A stretch of DNA of 64,000 nucleotides from NCBI RefSeq assembly GCF_026041215.1, contig NZ_JAPEIQ010000019.1:1-64000 (forward strand), read 5' to 3'. Shown piece by piece: positions 23,804 to 32,117 of this stretch. The DNA comes from Hoyosella sp. YIM 151337. GTDB taxonomy: Bacteria > Actinomycetota > Actinomycetes > Mycobacteriales > Mycobacteriaceae. The position numbers and the translations under genes are program-made. Every line of letters begins with the position of its first letter. Positions within the stretch are counted from its first letter, which is position 1. A model generated the notes under the pieces. It ran no database searches and had not been told where the DNA came from. It was given only the letters and a program-made list of their open reading frames with translations.

Positions 23804-25483
23804 ATGAGCACCACACACCCTCCGCTGGCAACGGCGCCCGAGCAGATCGGTGCGACCACGACGCTGGCGGTGACCTACCTGCGCGTCTCGACCAAGGAGC
23901 AGGCCTCCAAGGGCGGCCGGGACGAAGGGTTCTCCATCCCGGCTCAACGTCAGGCGAACCTGCGCAAGGCCCAGGAGGTCAACGCGGTCATCGTCGAGGA
24001 GTTCGTCGACGCCGGTGAGTCCGCCCGCCAGGCAGACCGGCCCGCGCTGATGCAGATGATCGAGTACGTCAAGACCCACCCGGTGGCCTACTGCATCGTC
24101 CACAAGGTCGACCGGCTCGCGCGCAACCGCGCTGACGACGTCGCCATCCACCTCGCGCTCAAAGACGCAGGAGTCCTGCTGGTCTCGGCGACCGAGAATA
24201 TCGACGAGACGCCCTCGGGGATGCTGTTGCACGGGATCATGTCCACCATCGCGGAGTTCTACTCCCGCAACCTCGCCAACGAGGTCTCCAAGGGCATGAA
24301 CCAGAAGGCCGTCACCGGTGGCACCAACGGCAAGGCCCCGATGGGCTACCTCAACGTCACCCGGCGTGACGAACTCGGTCGCGAGGTCCGCACCATCGAC
24401 ATCGACCCGCACCGCGGCCCGATCATCCGGTGGGCCTTCGAGGCCTACGCCACCGGGAACTACTCGGTGGCGACGCTGCGCGATGAACTCATCGACCGCG
24501 GTCTGACCACCGTGGCGACACCGAAGCGGCCCGCCAAGGCCCCCGCGCTGTCCTCGATCCACCGGATGCTGGCCAGCCCGTACTACAAGGGCAACGTGCA
24601 GTTCAAAGGCGCGACCTACGACGGCCTGCACGAACCCCTGGTCGCCCCCGAGGTCTGGTACCGGGTCCAGACCGTGCTCGCCGCCCACCAGGCCTCCGGC
24701 GAGAAGACCCAAGCCCACGAGCACTACCTCAAAGGCACCGTGTTCTGCGGCACCTGCGGCTCCCGCCTGATCCTGTCCAACGCCCGGAGCCGCAGCGGAG
24801 TGATCTACCCCTACTTCATCTGCGCCGGCCGACACTCCAAGCGCACCAACTGCGACCGCAAGTCCATGTTCGTGCCCGACGTCGAGGCCGCGGTCGAGGA
24901 CCACTACCGCCGCGTGCAGATACCCGCCCACATCGTCACCGCGCTGCGCGAGCTGATCACCAGCGAATTCGACCGGCTCTTCGCCACCGCCAAGACCGAA
25001 CGCACAGCACAGGTCGCCGAACGCGACCGCCTCTACGACGAGCGCACCAAACTGCTCCAAGCACACTACGCCGGAGCCGTGCCACTGGACCTGCTCAAGA
25101 CCGAACAGGACCGCATCGCCCGACAGATCGCGTTCCTCGACTCACGCATCGAGGCCAGCGAGATCGAGTACGACCAGGCCCGCGCCCACCTCGATGACTG
25201 CCTGGCCCTGGCAGGCAACGCCCACGCGATCTACATGAGCATCGACGACTCGCTCCGTCGGATCGCCAACCAGGCCTTCTTCGAACGCCTCACCGTCACC
25301 GACGACGACGCCATCGACGCCGAACCAGGCGTGCCCTTCGACACCCTGTTCAACCCCGACGTGCAGGCCACCGCCCTCGCCCGCCAGACAGCAGGCGGAA
25401 ACGGGACGGATCAAACCGGGAACGTCGCTGGTTTGAACAACGACGCTCTGGTGCCCCCGGCAGGACTCGAACCTGCGACCTAG
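23804..25483 (+). CDS. Large serine recombinase (integrase/excisionase of the ICE)
   Basis: 559 aa. N-terminal resolvase fold with VTYLRVSTKEQ (nucleophile Ser29), VHKVDRLARN, and ENIDETPSGMLLHGIMSTIAEFYSRNLANEVSKG. The recombinase domain follows (PMGYLNV... IHRMLASPYYKGNVQFKG), then a zinc ribbon (FCGTCGSRLIL... YPYFICAGRHSKRTNC) and a coiled coil (~residues 385-450). AAGGA lies ten bases before ATG 23804; the longer frame from 23657 would run through the stem-loop. The last residues, LVPPAGLEPAT, are encoded by the 3' end of the tRNA-Arg gene on the opposite strand, so the C-terminus is set by the attachment site. Confidence 0.92.
   Translation: MSTTHPPLATAPEQIGATTTLAVTYLRVSTKEQASKGGRDEGFSIPAQRQANLRKAQEVNAVIVEEFVDAGESARQADRPALMQMIEYVKTHPVAYCIVHKVDRLARNRADDVAIHLALKDAGVLLVSATENIDETPSGMLLHGIMSTIAEFYSRNLANEVSKGMNQKAVTGGTNGKAPMGYLNVTRRDELGREVRTIDIDPHRGPIIRWAFEAYATGNYSVATLRDELIDRGLTTVATPKRPAKAPALSSIHRMLASPYYKGNVQFKGATYDGLHEPLVAPEVWYRVQTVLAAHQASGEKTQAHEHYLKGTVFCGTCGSRLILSNARSRSGVIYPYFICAGRHSKRTNCDRKSMFVPDVEAAVEDHYRRVQIPAHIVTALRELITSEFDRLFATAKTERTAQVAERDRLYDERTKLLQAHYAGAVPLDLLKTEQDRIARQIAFLDSRIEASEIEYDQARAHLDDCLALAGNAHAIYMSIDDSLRRIANQAFFERLTVTDDDAIDAEPGVPFDTLFNPDVQATALARQTAGGNGTDQTGNVAGLNNDALVPPAGLEPAT
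25449..25483. other. Probable right attachment site, tRNA 3' end shared with recombinase 3' end
   Basis: These 35 bases are at once the 3' part of tRNA-Arg (T-arm, acceptor strand, encoded CCA) and the last codons of the recombinase. The crossover core is expected within or just right of this segment. The matching attL copy would be at the unseen left end of the element. Confidence 0.65.
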
Positions 25484-25525
25484 GGATTAGAAGGCCCTTG
25501 CTCTATCCACCTGAGCTACGGAGGC
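25449..25525 (-). tRNA. tRNA-Arg (anticodon TCT)
   Basis: Read on the minus strand: acceptor GCCTCCG pairs with CGGGGGC, D-arm GCTC/GAGC, anticodon loop CTTCTAA with anticodon TCT at 25491-25489, T-arm GCAGG-TTCGAGT-CCTGC, and encoded ACCA end. 77 nt. The bottom pair of the anticodon stem (C31, T39) is a mismatch. The 3' end at 25449 lies inside the recombinase frame, so this is the integration target restored by the element. Confidence 0.95.
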
Positions 25526-25590
25526 GTGGCACTCAACCGCCGCCTGAGAGTGTAGCGGAGGCAGCGGTGCGGGTGCGGACGCCCGTGGTG

Positions 25591-27306
25591 TTACTCGGGG
25601 GAGCTAGCTTCGTTGCTTACCTGCACTTCTGGTGTTGCCGTCGGAGTTGTTGCCTCCGTCGTCGTTTCCGCGACCGTTGGCTCTAGTGTGACGGCCGCGG
25701 AGGGAGGCACAGTCGATGGGATCGCCGGTTCTATGGGGGTGGCGACCGGTTCAGCAGTCGGCTCGGGGCCGGCTGTGGTTTCCGTGGGGAGTGGCGTGAC
25801 GGGGGTTGCTGGGGCGTGCGGCAATGCAAACGTCCATCCCGGCGTGCCCTTTGGCTGGAACACGAGCGGAGCGGACGTGTCACGGACGTCCAGGACAATC
25901 CAGCCGCTGTAGGAACGGGATGGCTCCATCGCCGCGGGTACGGCCGGTGCGGTTCCGGTGCACGAGCCGGGTGACGAAGTGAATCGTGCAAGGGTGCCGT
26001 CCCCGCTGAGCACACCGAAACTGGCTGGCGTGATCCCGGAGAGGCGGTCGGCACTGGTGTCAGCAGACGTCGTCACACTGAGCCGTATCGCCACCGGGGT
26101 ACCTGCTGCGACGATGGCGCATTCGCCGGGGTACGTGACGCCTTCAACCCTTGCTGTACCGAGTTCGTTGCCGTCCAGGGACCGCAATATGAAGGTATCG
26201 CCCACCGCGACGAGGGAGGGGCCGACTGGGATGGGTGCAGGCGCAGGTTGCGGTTCGCTGGGGGCGGTGTCACCGGTGCTCGCCGCGCTGGAGTCGTCGA
26301 GACTGTCGCCAAATCCCGCTGCCGGGCTCGCGTCAGGCGATTCATGTGACTCGCTGGTCCCCGGTTCCTCGCCGTCTGTCGTCGTATCTGTGTCTGTTGT
26401 GCTTCCGCTGATCTCTTCGCCGTGGGCGAAGCGCCCGGCGTTCGCGAGAACTGGTTGTGAGAGAGCGCTCATCGCGGCGAACGGTGATGGCCCACCGAGG
26501 TTGCATTCAGCGTCGACGAGTGTGATGTCGATGACGCCGTTAACTAACAGTGCGAATCGCACATCGAGCCGAATATGGAGGTAGGACCGCGCACCATTCG
26601 ATGACGTTTGAACAGTCCGCGTTATGTCTGCGGCGATCCGCGGCCGAAGAAGTGTTTCCGTCTGGAGGTAGCTCGTCGTCCCGTTAGACGTGGGAATCGG
26701 AATATTGAGGCTTCCGACGGACAGATTGTTGCCGGCGGGCGCGACAGCAGTGGGGCTGCCGTTGTCACACCGGGCGGCGCCGGTAATAGTCCCCGAAGTT
26801 TGGATGACGGTGTACAGCCCCACAAGTCCAGCGAGATTCACTCGTCCGGTGAGGTTGCTGAAACTGGTTGATGCGTCGGCATCGTGTGGGGTGGGTGCCG
26901 GGTTGCAGTCATCGGCAGGGTTCGACGCTCCGGTCAGGTAAGCGCCGCAGGCGCTGGCGTTGCGGGAGCTGACCTGGAAGAAGAGGATCGTCGCACTGCC
27001 CAGCGATGGCGCGTGTGTCGTCTTACCAGGTGCCGTTTCATTACGCTGCGCGGATGCGCCAGGTATCGGTTGCTGAGTCCCGATGATCAGAAGATTATCG
27101 GTGACCACACCGGTGCCCGCGGAGGAACGGCCGTACCCGGAGGTGGGCCACTCGCCGGCGCCCACCGACGCCCGGGTCCACACAGCGTCGTTGAACGCTG
27201 CCTCGGTGGCGTGCGTTAACCCCATACCGGGATGCAGGGCTGCAGCAACGAAGGCCAGCAGGCCGACGCTAGCCGCGGTGATCCTCTTGCGGCGACTGAG
27301 TTTCAT
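25591..27306 (-). CDS. Large alternate-signal-peptide exported protein
   Basis: 571 aa, last gene of the SipW-type operon. N-terminus KLSRRKRITAASVGLLAFVAAALHPGMGL... is a signal sequence, followed by an AAFNDAVWTRASVGAG segment like the W-N/T-D/E-S motif of its smaller neighbours. Residues ~50-290 are a beta-rich, secreted domain with paired cysteines (ASACGAYL... DDCNPAP; AARCDNG... AECNLGG). A Ser/Thr/Asp/Glu linker (~300-350) leads to a second domain (VAVGDTFILRSLDGNELG...SYSGWIVLDVRDTSAPLVFQP), then a Pro/Thr tail of ~75 residues. There is no LPXTG. It overlaps the peptidase gene by four bases. Probably a surface-layer or fibre-associated protein. Confidence 0.75.
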   Translation of the reverse strand: MKLSRRKRITAASVGLLAFVAAALHPGMGLTHATEAAFNDAVWTRASVGAGEWPTSGYGRSSAGTGVVTDNLLIIGTQQPIPGASAQRNETAPGKTTHAPSLGSATILFFQVSSRNASACGAYLTGASNPADDCNPAPTPHDADASTSFSNLTGRVNLAGLVGLYTVIQTSGTITGAARCDNGSPTAVAPAGNNLSVGSLNIPIPTSNGTTSYLQTETLLRPRIAADITRTVQTSSNGARSYLHIRLDVRFALLVNGVIDITLVDAECNLGGPSPFAAMSALSQPVLANAGRFAHGEEISGSTTDTDTTTDGEEPGTSESHESPDASPAAGFGDSLDDSSAASTGDTAPSEPQPAPAPIPVGPSLVAVGDTFILRSLDGNELGTARVEGVTYPGECAIVAAGTPVAIRLSVTTSADTSADRLSGITPASFGVLSGDGTLARFTSSPGSCTGTAPAVPAAMEPSRSYSGWIVLDVRDTSAPLVFQPKGTPGWTFALPHAPATPVTPLPTETTAGPEPTAEPVATPIEPAIPSTVPPSAAVTLEPTVAETTTEATTPTATPEVQVSNEASSPE

Positions 27307-27881
27307 GGGGCAGTTCCGGAGTTAACGTTAGCGGGCGCGGATTGTTCGTCGTCATCTTCCCGGCGCGGCCAGAATGCCCAGCCAACGAGCAGCGCGGCGC
27401 CAAGGGTGATGCCAGCCATCACGCGCGGATCGGAGAGCTTGACGACGGCCTTCGCCAGCTCAGGCACGTGCCACAGGACGGTACGGACGGTGCGTACCTG
27501 GTAGGGAGCTGGATCAGGGTTGGGGTTCGCGTCTCCCTGCATCTCGATGAAGGTCGATCCGCCGGGGCCAGGTGTTACGGCGATGACGCGGTGCGTCACC
27601 GGCAGGAGTCCCGGTTCGCGGTCGATTGTGACGATGTCTCCAACTTCCACCGTCTCGGCGGGCACTTCTTGCACGACGGCGAGTGACCCCGCTGGGATAG
27701 TCGGGTGCATGGATCCGGTGCGGAACATGATCAGCGTGATGTTGAATGCGAATGCACAGATGACGGCGATGATGCAGACCACACCGAGCAGCGCGAGGAC
27801 GTTCATCACGAGACCGCTGAGAAAAGCGCCAGCGGAACGCAATGGTCGTCTGCGCTGCGTGTATGGAGCCGGTGTAGTCAT
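27303..27881 (-). CDS. Signal peptidase I, SipW/archaeal (Ser-His) type
   Basis: 192 aa. One N-terminal helix (FLSGLVMNVLALLGVVCIIAVICAFAFNI), then the box FRTGSMHPTIPAGSLAVV with the catalytic Ser, VGDIVTI, and LPVTHRVIAV, in which a His takes the place of the Lys of ordinary bacterial signal peptidase I; EMQGDANPNPD is the final conserved box. A second helix (MAGITLGAALLVGWAFW) anchors the C-terminus. The Ser-His form is the SipW class that processes TasA-like and alternate-signal substrates. It sits between two substrate genes upstream and one downstream, so these are its likely clients. Confidence 0.88.
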   Translation of the reverse strand: MTTPAPYTQRRRPLRSAGAFLSGLVMNVLALLGVVCIIAVICAFAFNITLIMFRTGSMHPTIPAGSLAVVQEVPAETVEVGDIVTIDREPGLLPVTHRVIAVTPGPGGSTFIEMQGDANPNPDPAPYQVRTVRTVLWHVPELAKAVVKLSDPRVMAGITLGAALLVGWAFWPRREDDDEQSAPANVNSGTAP

Positions 27882-27889
27882 GGGTCCTT

Positions 27890-28522
27890 CTACGTTGTGG
27901 ATTGGGCCGCGAACTTCCAGTTCACGGTTAACTGCGCACCAGGAATCCCCGGCGTGGTCCAGTTCGCGGCGGTGTTCGGCAGGCTGAGTTCAAAACAAAA
28001 AGTCTTGTGCGCTCCGGGGTTTCCAGCGGCGCCTGCGGGGAGCGAAATTATGTTCTGTGCGGACGAGGCGTTGAGCGGCTGCGCACTGCTGGGAGAACCA
28101 ACAATGAAGGTCCCCGATGTGAATGAAGGCGCTCCGCAGGTTGCGGACTCGATGACGCGGTAGCGCAGCGCGCTGTAGAACTGGCCCGAGCCGGACGCAC
28201 CTTCGAGTGTCACGCTGGCTGCGAGCGAATCCGCTCCGACTCGCACCGAAATCGGGGCATATGCCGCGTCGCCAGGACGCATGGACTGCACCGCGACGGG
28301 AAACGGGAGTTCCGCCGCGTTGCCGGCATCCGGGTAACGCTGCCATCCCGACCCGATGTCGCCTTCCACGCTGAACGGTGCAGTGCCAAACCCAGCTGCC
28401 ACGAAAAGTGACTCGGTCCAGCCGGCGAGGACGAGCGCAGCGCCCGTCCCCACAACGAGTCCGGCAGCGGCGAGGGCCCGAACTTTTCGGGCCCTCGTCC
28501 TGCTAGTGCGTGCGGTCATCAC
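27890..28522 (-). CDS. SipW-dependent exported protein, TasA/RER_14450-like (copy 2)
   Basis: 210 aa. A basic N-terminus and hydrophobic run (VRALAAAGLVVGTGAALVLAGW) end in TESLFVAAGFG, the alternate-signal W-x-[DE]-S pattern. The mature beta-rich domain has PVAVQSMRPGDAAYAPISVRVG, a Pro-Gly-Asp turn found in camelysin/TasA proteins, and ends in VNWKFAAQ. It is a paralogue of the next upstream protein: both contain (M)xPGDxxYAPxxxRVG, ATCG/ACADG, CFxxxLP and a final (V)xWKF. It starts within the stop of that gene (ATGA) and ends eight bases before the peptidase start. Confidence 0.8.
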   Translation of the reverse strand: MMTARTSRTRARKVRALAAAGLVVGTGAALVLAGWTESLFVAAGFGTAPFSVEGDIGSGWQRYPDAGNAAELPFPVAVQSMRPGDAAYAPISVRVGADSLAASVTLEGASGSGQFYSALRYRVIESATCGAPSFTSGTFIVGSPSSAQPLNASSAQNIISLPAGAAGNPGAHKTFCFELSLPNTAANWTTPGIPGAQLTVNWKFAAQSTT

Positions 28523-29148
28523 ACGGACTCAGCGTCGAACTTCCACTGAACCGAACCAGTCAGCTGCTGGCCGCCGGTATATGGGCCGGAGTTCAGCGGG
28601 AGGTGCACGGCGAAGCAGAGATCGTACTGGGTGCCGCTGCCTGAAACGGTGATGGGCGTGGTGCCGGCCGCGGTGAGCGGCGAGTTGCTCGGCCAGCCTG
28701 GCAGCGTGGTCCCGGCGTTTCCGTCTGCACAAGCTGTTGGGCTCGCGCCGGACACCGTCAGGCGGAGGTCGTTCGAGAAGTCGCCGGGGGTTTGGACGAT
28801 TGCGCTGTTGAGCACGACTGACGCGTCCAGCGTTGAGGGATCAGGCCCGACACGCAGCGCGAACGGCGCGTACACGGTATCGCCGGGAACCATAGCGAGG
28901 TTGTCGAGTGTGAACTGGAGCTGACCCGCGGTGCCAGCGGTCGCGTATTCGTCCCAGGTGCTGCCACCGTCAACCGAGCCCTGCACATTCCAGGCTTCGG
29001 TGGCGAACTCGCCTTCAGCCCACACGGAATCGTTCCACGCAGCGAGGGTAACGACGGCACCAATTCCGAGCACGATGCCGCCAGCGAGGACGGCGCGGGC
29101 CTTGCGGCGGTTGCGGTTGGTGCGTGGGGAGGTCGTGTGTGACGACAC
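28519..29148 (-). CDS. SipW-dependent exported protein, TasA/RER_14450-like (copy 1)
   Basis: 209 aa, first gene of the operon. I choose the GTG at 29148 because AAAGAGG lies six bases upstream; a TTG at 29163 would place that site inside the gene. The signal region reads RKARAVLAGGIVLGIGAVVTLAAWNDSVWAEGEF. The mature domain has LAMVPGDTVYAPFALRVG, a TACADGNAGTT segment, LCFAVHLP and terminal VQWKFDAE, aligning with its paralogue. Camelysin/TasA relatives form fibres or surface proteins; for this family that is suggested but not shown. Confidence 0.8.
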   Translation of the reverse strand: MSSHTTSPRTNRNRRKARAVLAGGIVLGIGAVVTLAAWNDSVWAEGEFATEAWNVQGSVDGGSTWDEYATAGTAGQLQFTLDNLAMVPGDTVYAPFALRVGPDPSTLDASVVLNSAIVQTPGDFSNDLRLTVSGASPTACADGNAGTTLPGWPSNSPLTAAGTTPITVSGSGTQYDLCFAVHLPLNSGPYTGGQQLTGSVQWKFDAESV

Positions 29149-29176
29149 GGCAGCCTCTTTCAAACTCGGTGTGATT

Positions 29177-29196
29177 TAACACTCCACTAAGTGTTA
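29177..29196. promoter_or_regulatory. Inverted repeat upstream of the SipW operon
   Basis: TAACACT (29177-29183), spacer CCACTA, AGTGTTA (29190-29196): a perfect 7-6-7 palindrome 28 bases upstream of the GTG start of the operon, in the position of a repressor site. No regulator gene is adjacent. Confidence 0.55.
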
Positions 29197-29321
29197 TGAG
29201 AAGTATCACTGAACAGATCTTGTTTGTTACAGGCCTTTGATAATTCGTTTACAGGGACTTTGGTCCCTTCTGTCTACGCGCGGTTCGCGATCGTGATGGG
29301 TGCCGCCGTACCCTGACAGCC

Positions 29322-31391
29322 ATGGCCAACGCTGAATCCACCGCCTCGTCCCCGCATGCCGGAAGCGGAACGGCTGGCGTCCAGCGTCACTCCGAAGGAG
29401 CAGGATTTCGCGGAACGGTCGTCCCCGTGGCGGCCATGGGGGCACTGATCGCGGCGCTCGTCGCGGCTTCGCTCGTGAGTCTGTCTGCGACCGATGCCCT
29501 AGTGTTGTTGGGCATCCCAGACCCGGGTGTGGTGACGCGCTACGGACTGCCGATGGTGAAAGCCGCGGGATACATCGCCGCGGTGATCGCAGCGGGGTGT
29601 GCGCTATTGGCCGCGTTCTTGGCCCCGCCACAACCGAGTGGTGTGCTTGATGCGGGTGGCTACCGGGCGTTGCGCGTGTGTAGTGTCGCGGCCGCCATAT
29701 GGGCCGTGTGCGCTTTCCTTATGGTCCCGCTCACCTTGTCCGACGTTTCCGGCGCAGGATTCGCCGAAGCGGTCCGTCCGGAGAATCTGTGGCCCGCACT
29801 GCCTCGGGTCGATACAGCCGTAGCCTGGGCCTGGACTGGTATTTTCGCCGCTGCGCTGGCCATGGCGTCGCGTGCGGTGCTGCGCTGGTCATGGACACCG
29901 GTGGTCTTCGCGCTGTCGCTGCTGACACTCATGCCGCTTGTGCTTACCGGCCATTCCGCGTCAGGCGGCAGCCACGACGTCGCTACGAACAGCCTGTTTT
30001 GGCATCTCATCGGTGCAACACTATGGATCGGCGGACTCTTCGCAGTGCTGATGCATGCGTGGTATCGGAGCGAGCACCTCGCGCTCGTGGTGCGCCGGTA
30101 CTCGCTCGTAGCCACCGTGGCTTTTGTGGCGGTCGCCGTAAGCGGCGTCATCAACGCGTTTGTGCGAATCCAGCTCAGCGATCTCTTTGCTGATCCTTAC
30201 GGTCGTCTGGTCCTCGCGAAGCTTATTGCTCTCGCCGTCCTCGGCATCTTCGGGTGGACGCAGCGGCGCCGGGTCGTGGCGGCCCTGCAGCGGAATGGTC
30301 AGGCGAAGACGCCATTCGTCAGATTAGCGATCGTCGAGTTTTTCGTTCTCGCCGCGACCTTCGGTCTTGCGGTGGCACTAGGCCGCACCCCTCCGCCAGC
30401 TCCTGCCTCTGTCCCGTCCCTGATGGAGGTGGAACTCGGCTATGAACTCACGGGCCCTCCCACCTTCGGCAGACTGATGCTTGATTGGCGATTCGATCTG
30501 ATTTTCGGGACGGCCGCGATCGTGCTTGCAGTGCTGTACGTCAAGGGGGTGCGGGTCCTCCGCGCGCGGGGCGATGCATGGCCGGTTGGCCGCGTTGTCG
30601 CATGGCTTAGCGGTTGCGTGGTGCTGCTGGTGGCAACCTCATCTGGGATCGGTAAGTACGCCCACGCGATGTTCAGCGTCCACATGGGGTCGCACATGCT
30701 GCTCTCGATGCTGGTGCCGATTCTGCTTGTCCTCGGCGGTCCCGTGACACTTGCGCTACGTGCGCTCAAACCCGCTGGGCGCGGCGGAGTGCCCGGGCCG
30801 CGGGAATGGCTGCTGGCCGCTGTGAACAGTCCTGTTTCGAAGTTTTTGACACAGCCGGTGATTGCCGCGGTGCTGTTCGTCGCCGGGTTCTACGGGCTGT
30901 ACTTCGGGGGAATTTTCGACGCTTACGTCGGGAGCCACACGGCGCACATCTTGATGAATCTGCATTTCCTCCTGAGCGGCTACCTCTTCTATTGGGTCGT
31001 CATTGGTGTGGATCCATCGCCGCATCCGCTTCAGCCCCTTGCCAAGCTGGGACTGCTGTGGGCGACTCTGCCGTTTCACGCCTTCTTCGGCATTGCCTTG
31101 ATGAATATGGAAACAGTGATGGGTGGCTGGTTCTACCAGCAGCTCAACCTGCCGTGGGTCCGCGATCTCCTCGAAGACCAGCGAGTCGGGGGCGGTCTCG
31201 CGTGGGGGACTGGTGAGATGCCACTCATCGTGGTGATGCTCGCGCTGCTCGTGCAATGGTCCAGAAGCGATCGGCGAGTAGCCCGCCGGTATGACCGTGT
31301 GGCCGATAAAGACGACGACGCCGCACTTGCCGCGCACAATGCAATGTTCGCTGAGCTCGCTCGCAAGGATGCTGAAGACCGGTGGAGGTAG
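29322..31391 (+). CDS. CopD / CtaG-type fused copper and oxidase-assembly membrane protein
   Basis: 689 aa with about fourteen hydrophobic helices. The N-terminal half (to ~residue 350) is CopD-like: GHSASGGSHDVATNSLFWHLIGATLWIGGLFAVLMHAW carries the conserved His residues of CopD. The C-terminal half (~390-650) is CtaG/caa3-assembly-like: SSGIGKYAHAMFSVHMGSHMLLSMLVPILLVLGGPVTL..., HTAHILMNLHFLLSGYLFYW. It should deliver copper across the membrane for cytochrome oxidase. Stand-alone and divergent from the SipW operon across a 173-base gap. The fusion is common in Mycobacteriales. Confidence 0.88.
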   Translation: MANAESTASSPHAGSGTAGVQRHSEGAGFRGTVVPVAAMGALIAALVAASLVSLSATDALVLLGIPDPGVVTRYGLPMVKAAGYIAAVIAAGCALLAAFLAPPQPSGVLDAGGYRALRVCSVAAAIWAVCAFLMVPLTLSDVSGAGFAEAVRPENLWPALPRVDTAVAWAWTGIFAAALAMASRAVLRWSWTPVVFALSLLTLMPLVLTGHSASGGSHDVATNSLFWHLIGATLWIGGLFAVLMHAWYRSEHLALVVRRYSLVATVAFVAVAVSGVINAFVRIQLSDLFADPYGRLVLAKLIALAVLGIFGWTQRRRVVAALQRNGQAKTPFVRLAIVEFFVLAATFGLAVALGRTPPPAPASVPSLMEVELGYELTGPPTFGRLMLDWRFDLIFGTAAIVLAVLYVKGVRVLRARGDAWPVGRVVAWLSGCVVLLVATSSGIGKYAHAMFSVHMGSHMLLSMLVPILLVLGGPVTLALRALKPAGRGGVPGPREWLLAAVNSPVSKFLTQPVIAAVLFVAGFYGLYFGGIFDAYVGSHTAHILMNLHFLLSGYLFYWVVIGVDPSPHPLQPLAKLGLLWATLPFHAFFGIALMNMETVMGGWFYQQLNLPWVRDLLEDQRVGGGLAWGTGEMPLIVVMLALLVQWSRSDRRVARRYDRVADKDDDAALAAHNAMFAELARKDAEDRWR

Positions 31392-31449
31392 GACCGTTGC
31401 CTAGCATCCCGGTCCGACAGTTTTCCTTCTTCCTCCACAGGTCAGTGAG

Positions 31450-31458
31450 TTATCCACA
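31450..31458. promoter_or_regulatory. Consensus DnaA box upstream of ssb
   Basis: TTATCCACA, an exact match to the bacterial DnaA box, 114 bases upstream of the ssb start codon. It stands alone (no cluster), so it is not an origin; it could couple ssb expression to replication initiation. Confidence 0.45.
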
Positions 31459-31571
31459 TTCGCGGGATTGTCCCTCGCCGTAGCGCCGCAGCCCAGCCAT
31501 CGTAGGTATAACGGCGCTGATCGCAACGTGGAGCGCGTCCAGCGGATCCGTGTAAGCGAAGGGGGAAGACG

Positions 31572-32117
31572 ATGTACGAGAGTTATACGACGATCGTGGG
31601 GAATGTGGCGAGTAACCTCACTCGCCGCACAGTTGGCCAGAACGGTGACGAAGTTCTGCGCTTCACGGTGGCGTCCACGACACGACTGTTTGACAGAGGG
31701 ACCGGCACGTGGCGCGACGGAAACACGCTGTTCGTCCGGGTGAGCTGCTGGAATCGGGCCGTGCATCGGGTGATTGCGAGTCTGGCAAAGGGCGATCCGG
31801 TGATCGTTCACGGTGATCTGCATACAAATGAATACACGGATGGCGATGGCAATCCCCGCATGTCTCTCGAGTTGCGTGCGCGGGCAGTGGGACCTGACGT
31901 CACACGGTGTATCGCTGAGATCGACCGGCGCGCGCGCTTGAAAGCCGAAACCCCGGAGGTGGCTGGAGGAAGCTCGATGGATTCCGCCGGCGTAAGTACG
32001 CCACTCAGTGACGACCAGGTCGCTGCCGCGGAAGAAGCCGATGCGGATGACCTGCTTTTCGCGGATGATGGCGATGACGCCCAGGACCGGGATTCGGGGC
32101 TCGTCGCAGTAGCGTAG
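31572..32117 (+). CDS. Single-stranded DNA-binding protein (SsbB-like, Rv2478c type)
   Basis: 181 aa. OB-fold core of residues 1-110: YESYTTIVGNVASNLTRRTV..., LRFTVASTTRLFDRGTGTWRDGNTLFVRVSCWNRAVHRVIASLAKGDPVIVHGDLHTNEY, matching SSB. The C-terminus is acidic (DADDLLFADDGDDAQDRD) but lacks the usual DIPF tip, as in the second SSB of mycobacteria. GGGGGAAG precedes the ATG. It is the first gene of the block whose order matches Rv2478c-Rv2464c. Confidence 0.85.
   Translation: MYESYTTIVGNVASNLTRRTVGQNGDEVLRFTVASTTRLFDRGTGTWRDGNTLFVRVSCWNRAVHRVIASLAKGDPVIVHGDLHTNEYTDGDGNPRMSLELRARAVGPDVTRCIAEIDRRARLKAETPEVAGGSSMDSAGVSTPLSDDQVAAAEEADADDLLFADDGDDAQDRDSGLVAVA

Larger units (their letters stand above)
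1..25483. mobile_element. Right part of an integrative and conjugative element (ICE)
   Basis: A continuous set of transfer and maintenance genes fills this stretch: ArdC, primase/polymerase, ParB-like, VirB4 (Walker A GIVGSGKSS), VirD4 (Walker A GPPRSGKG), a cell-wall hydrolase, VirB6-like and SCO6880 proteins, SSB and a large serine recombinase. The right boundary is set by the recombinase running into the 3' end of a tRNA-Arg gene. The left boundary and any relaxase are outside the window, so the true start is unknown; position 1 is only the window edge. The cargo at 1 to 5280 (methyltransferases, TetR, PH-domain pair, AraC) is assumed to belong to the element because it sits inside it. The base composition looks more G+C-rich than the flanking host DNA, judged by eye. 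Confidence 0.85.
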
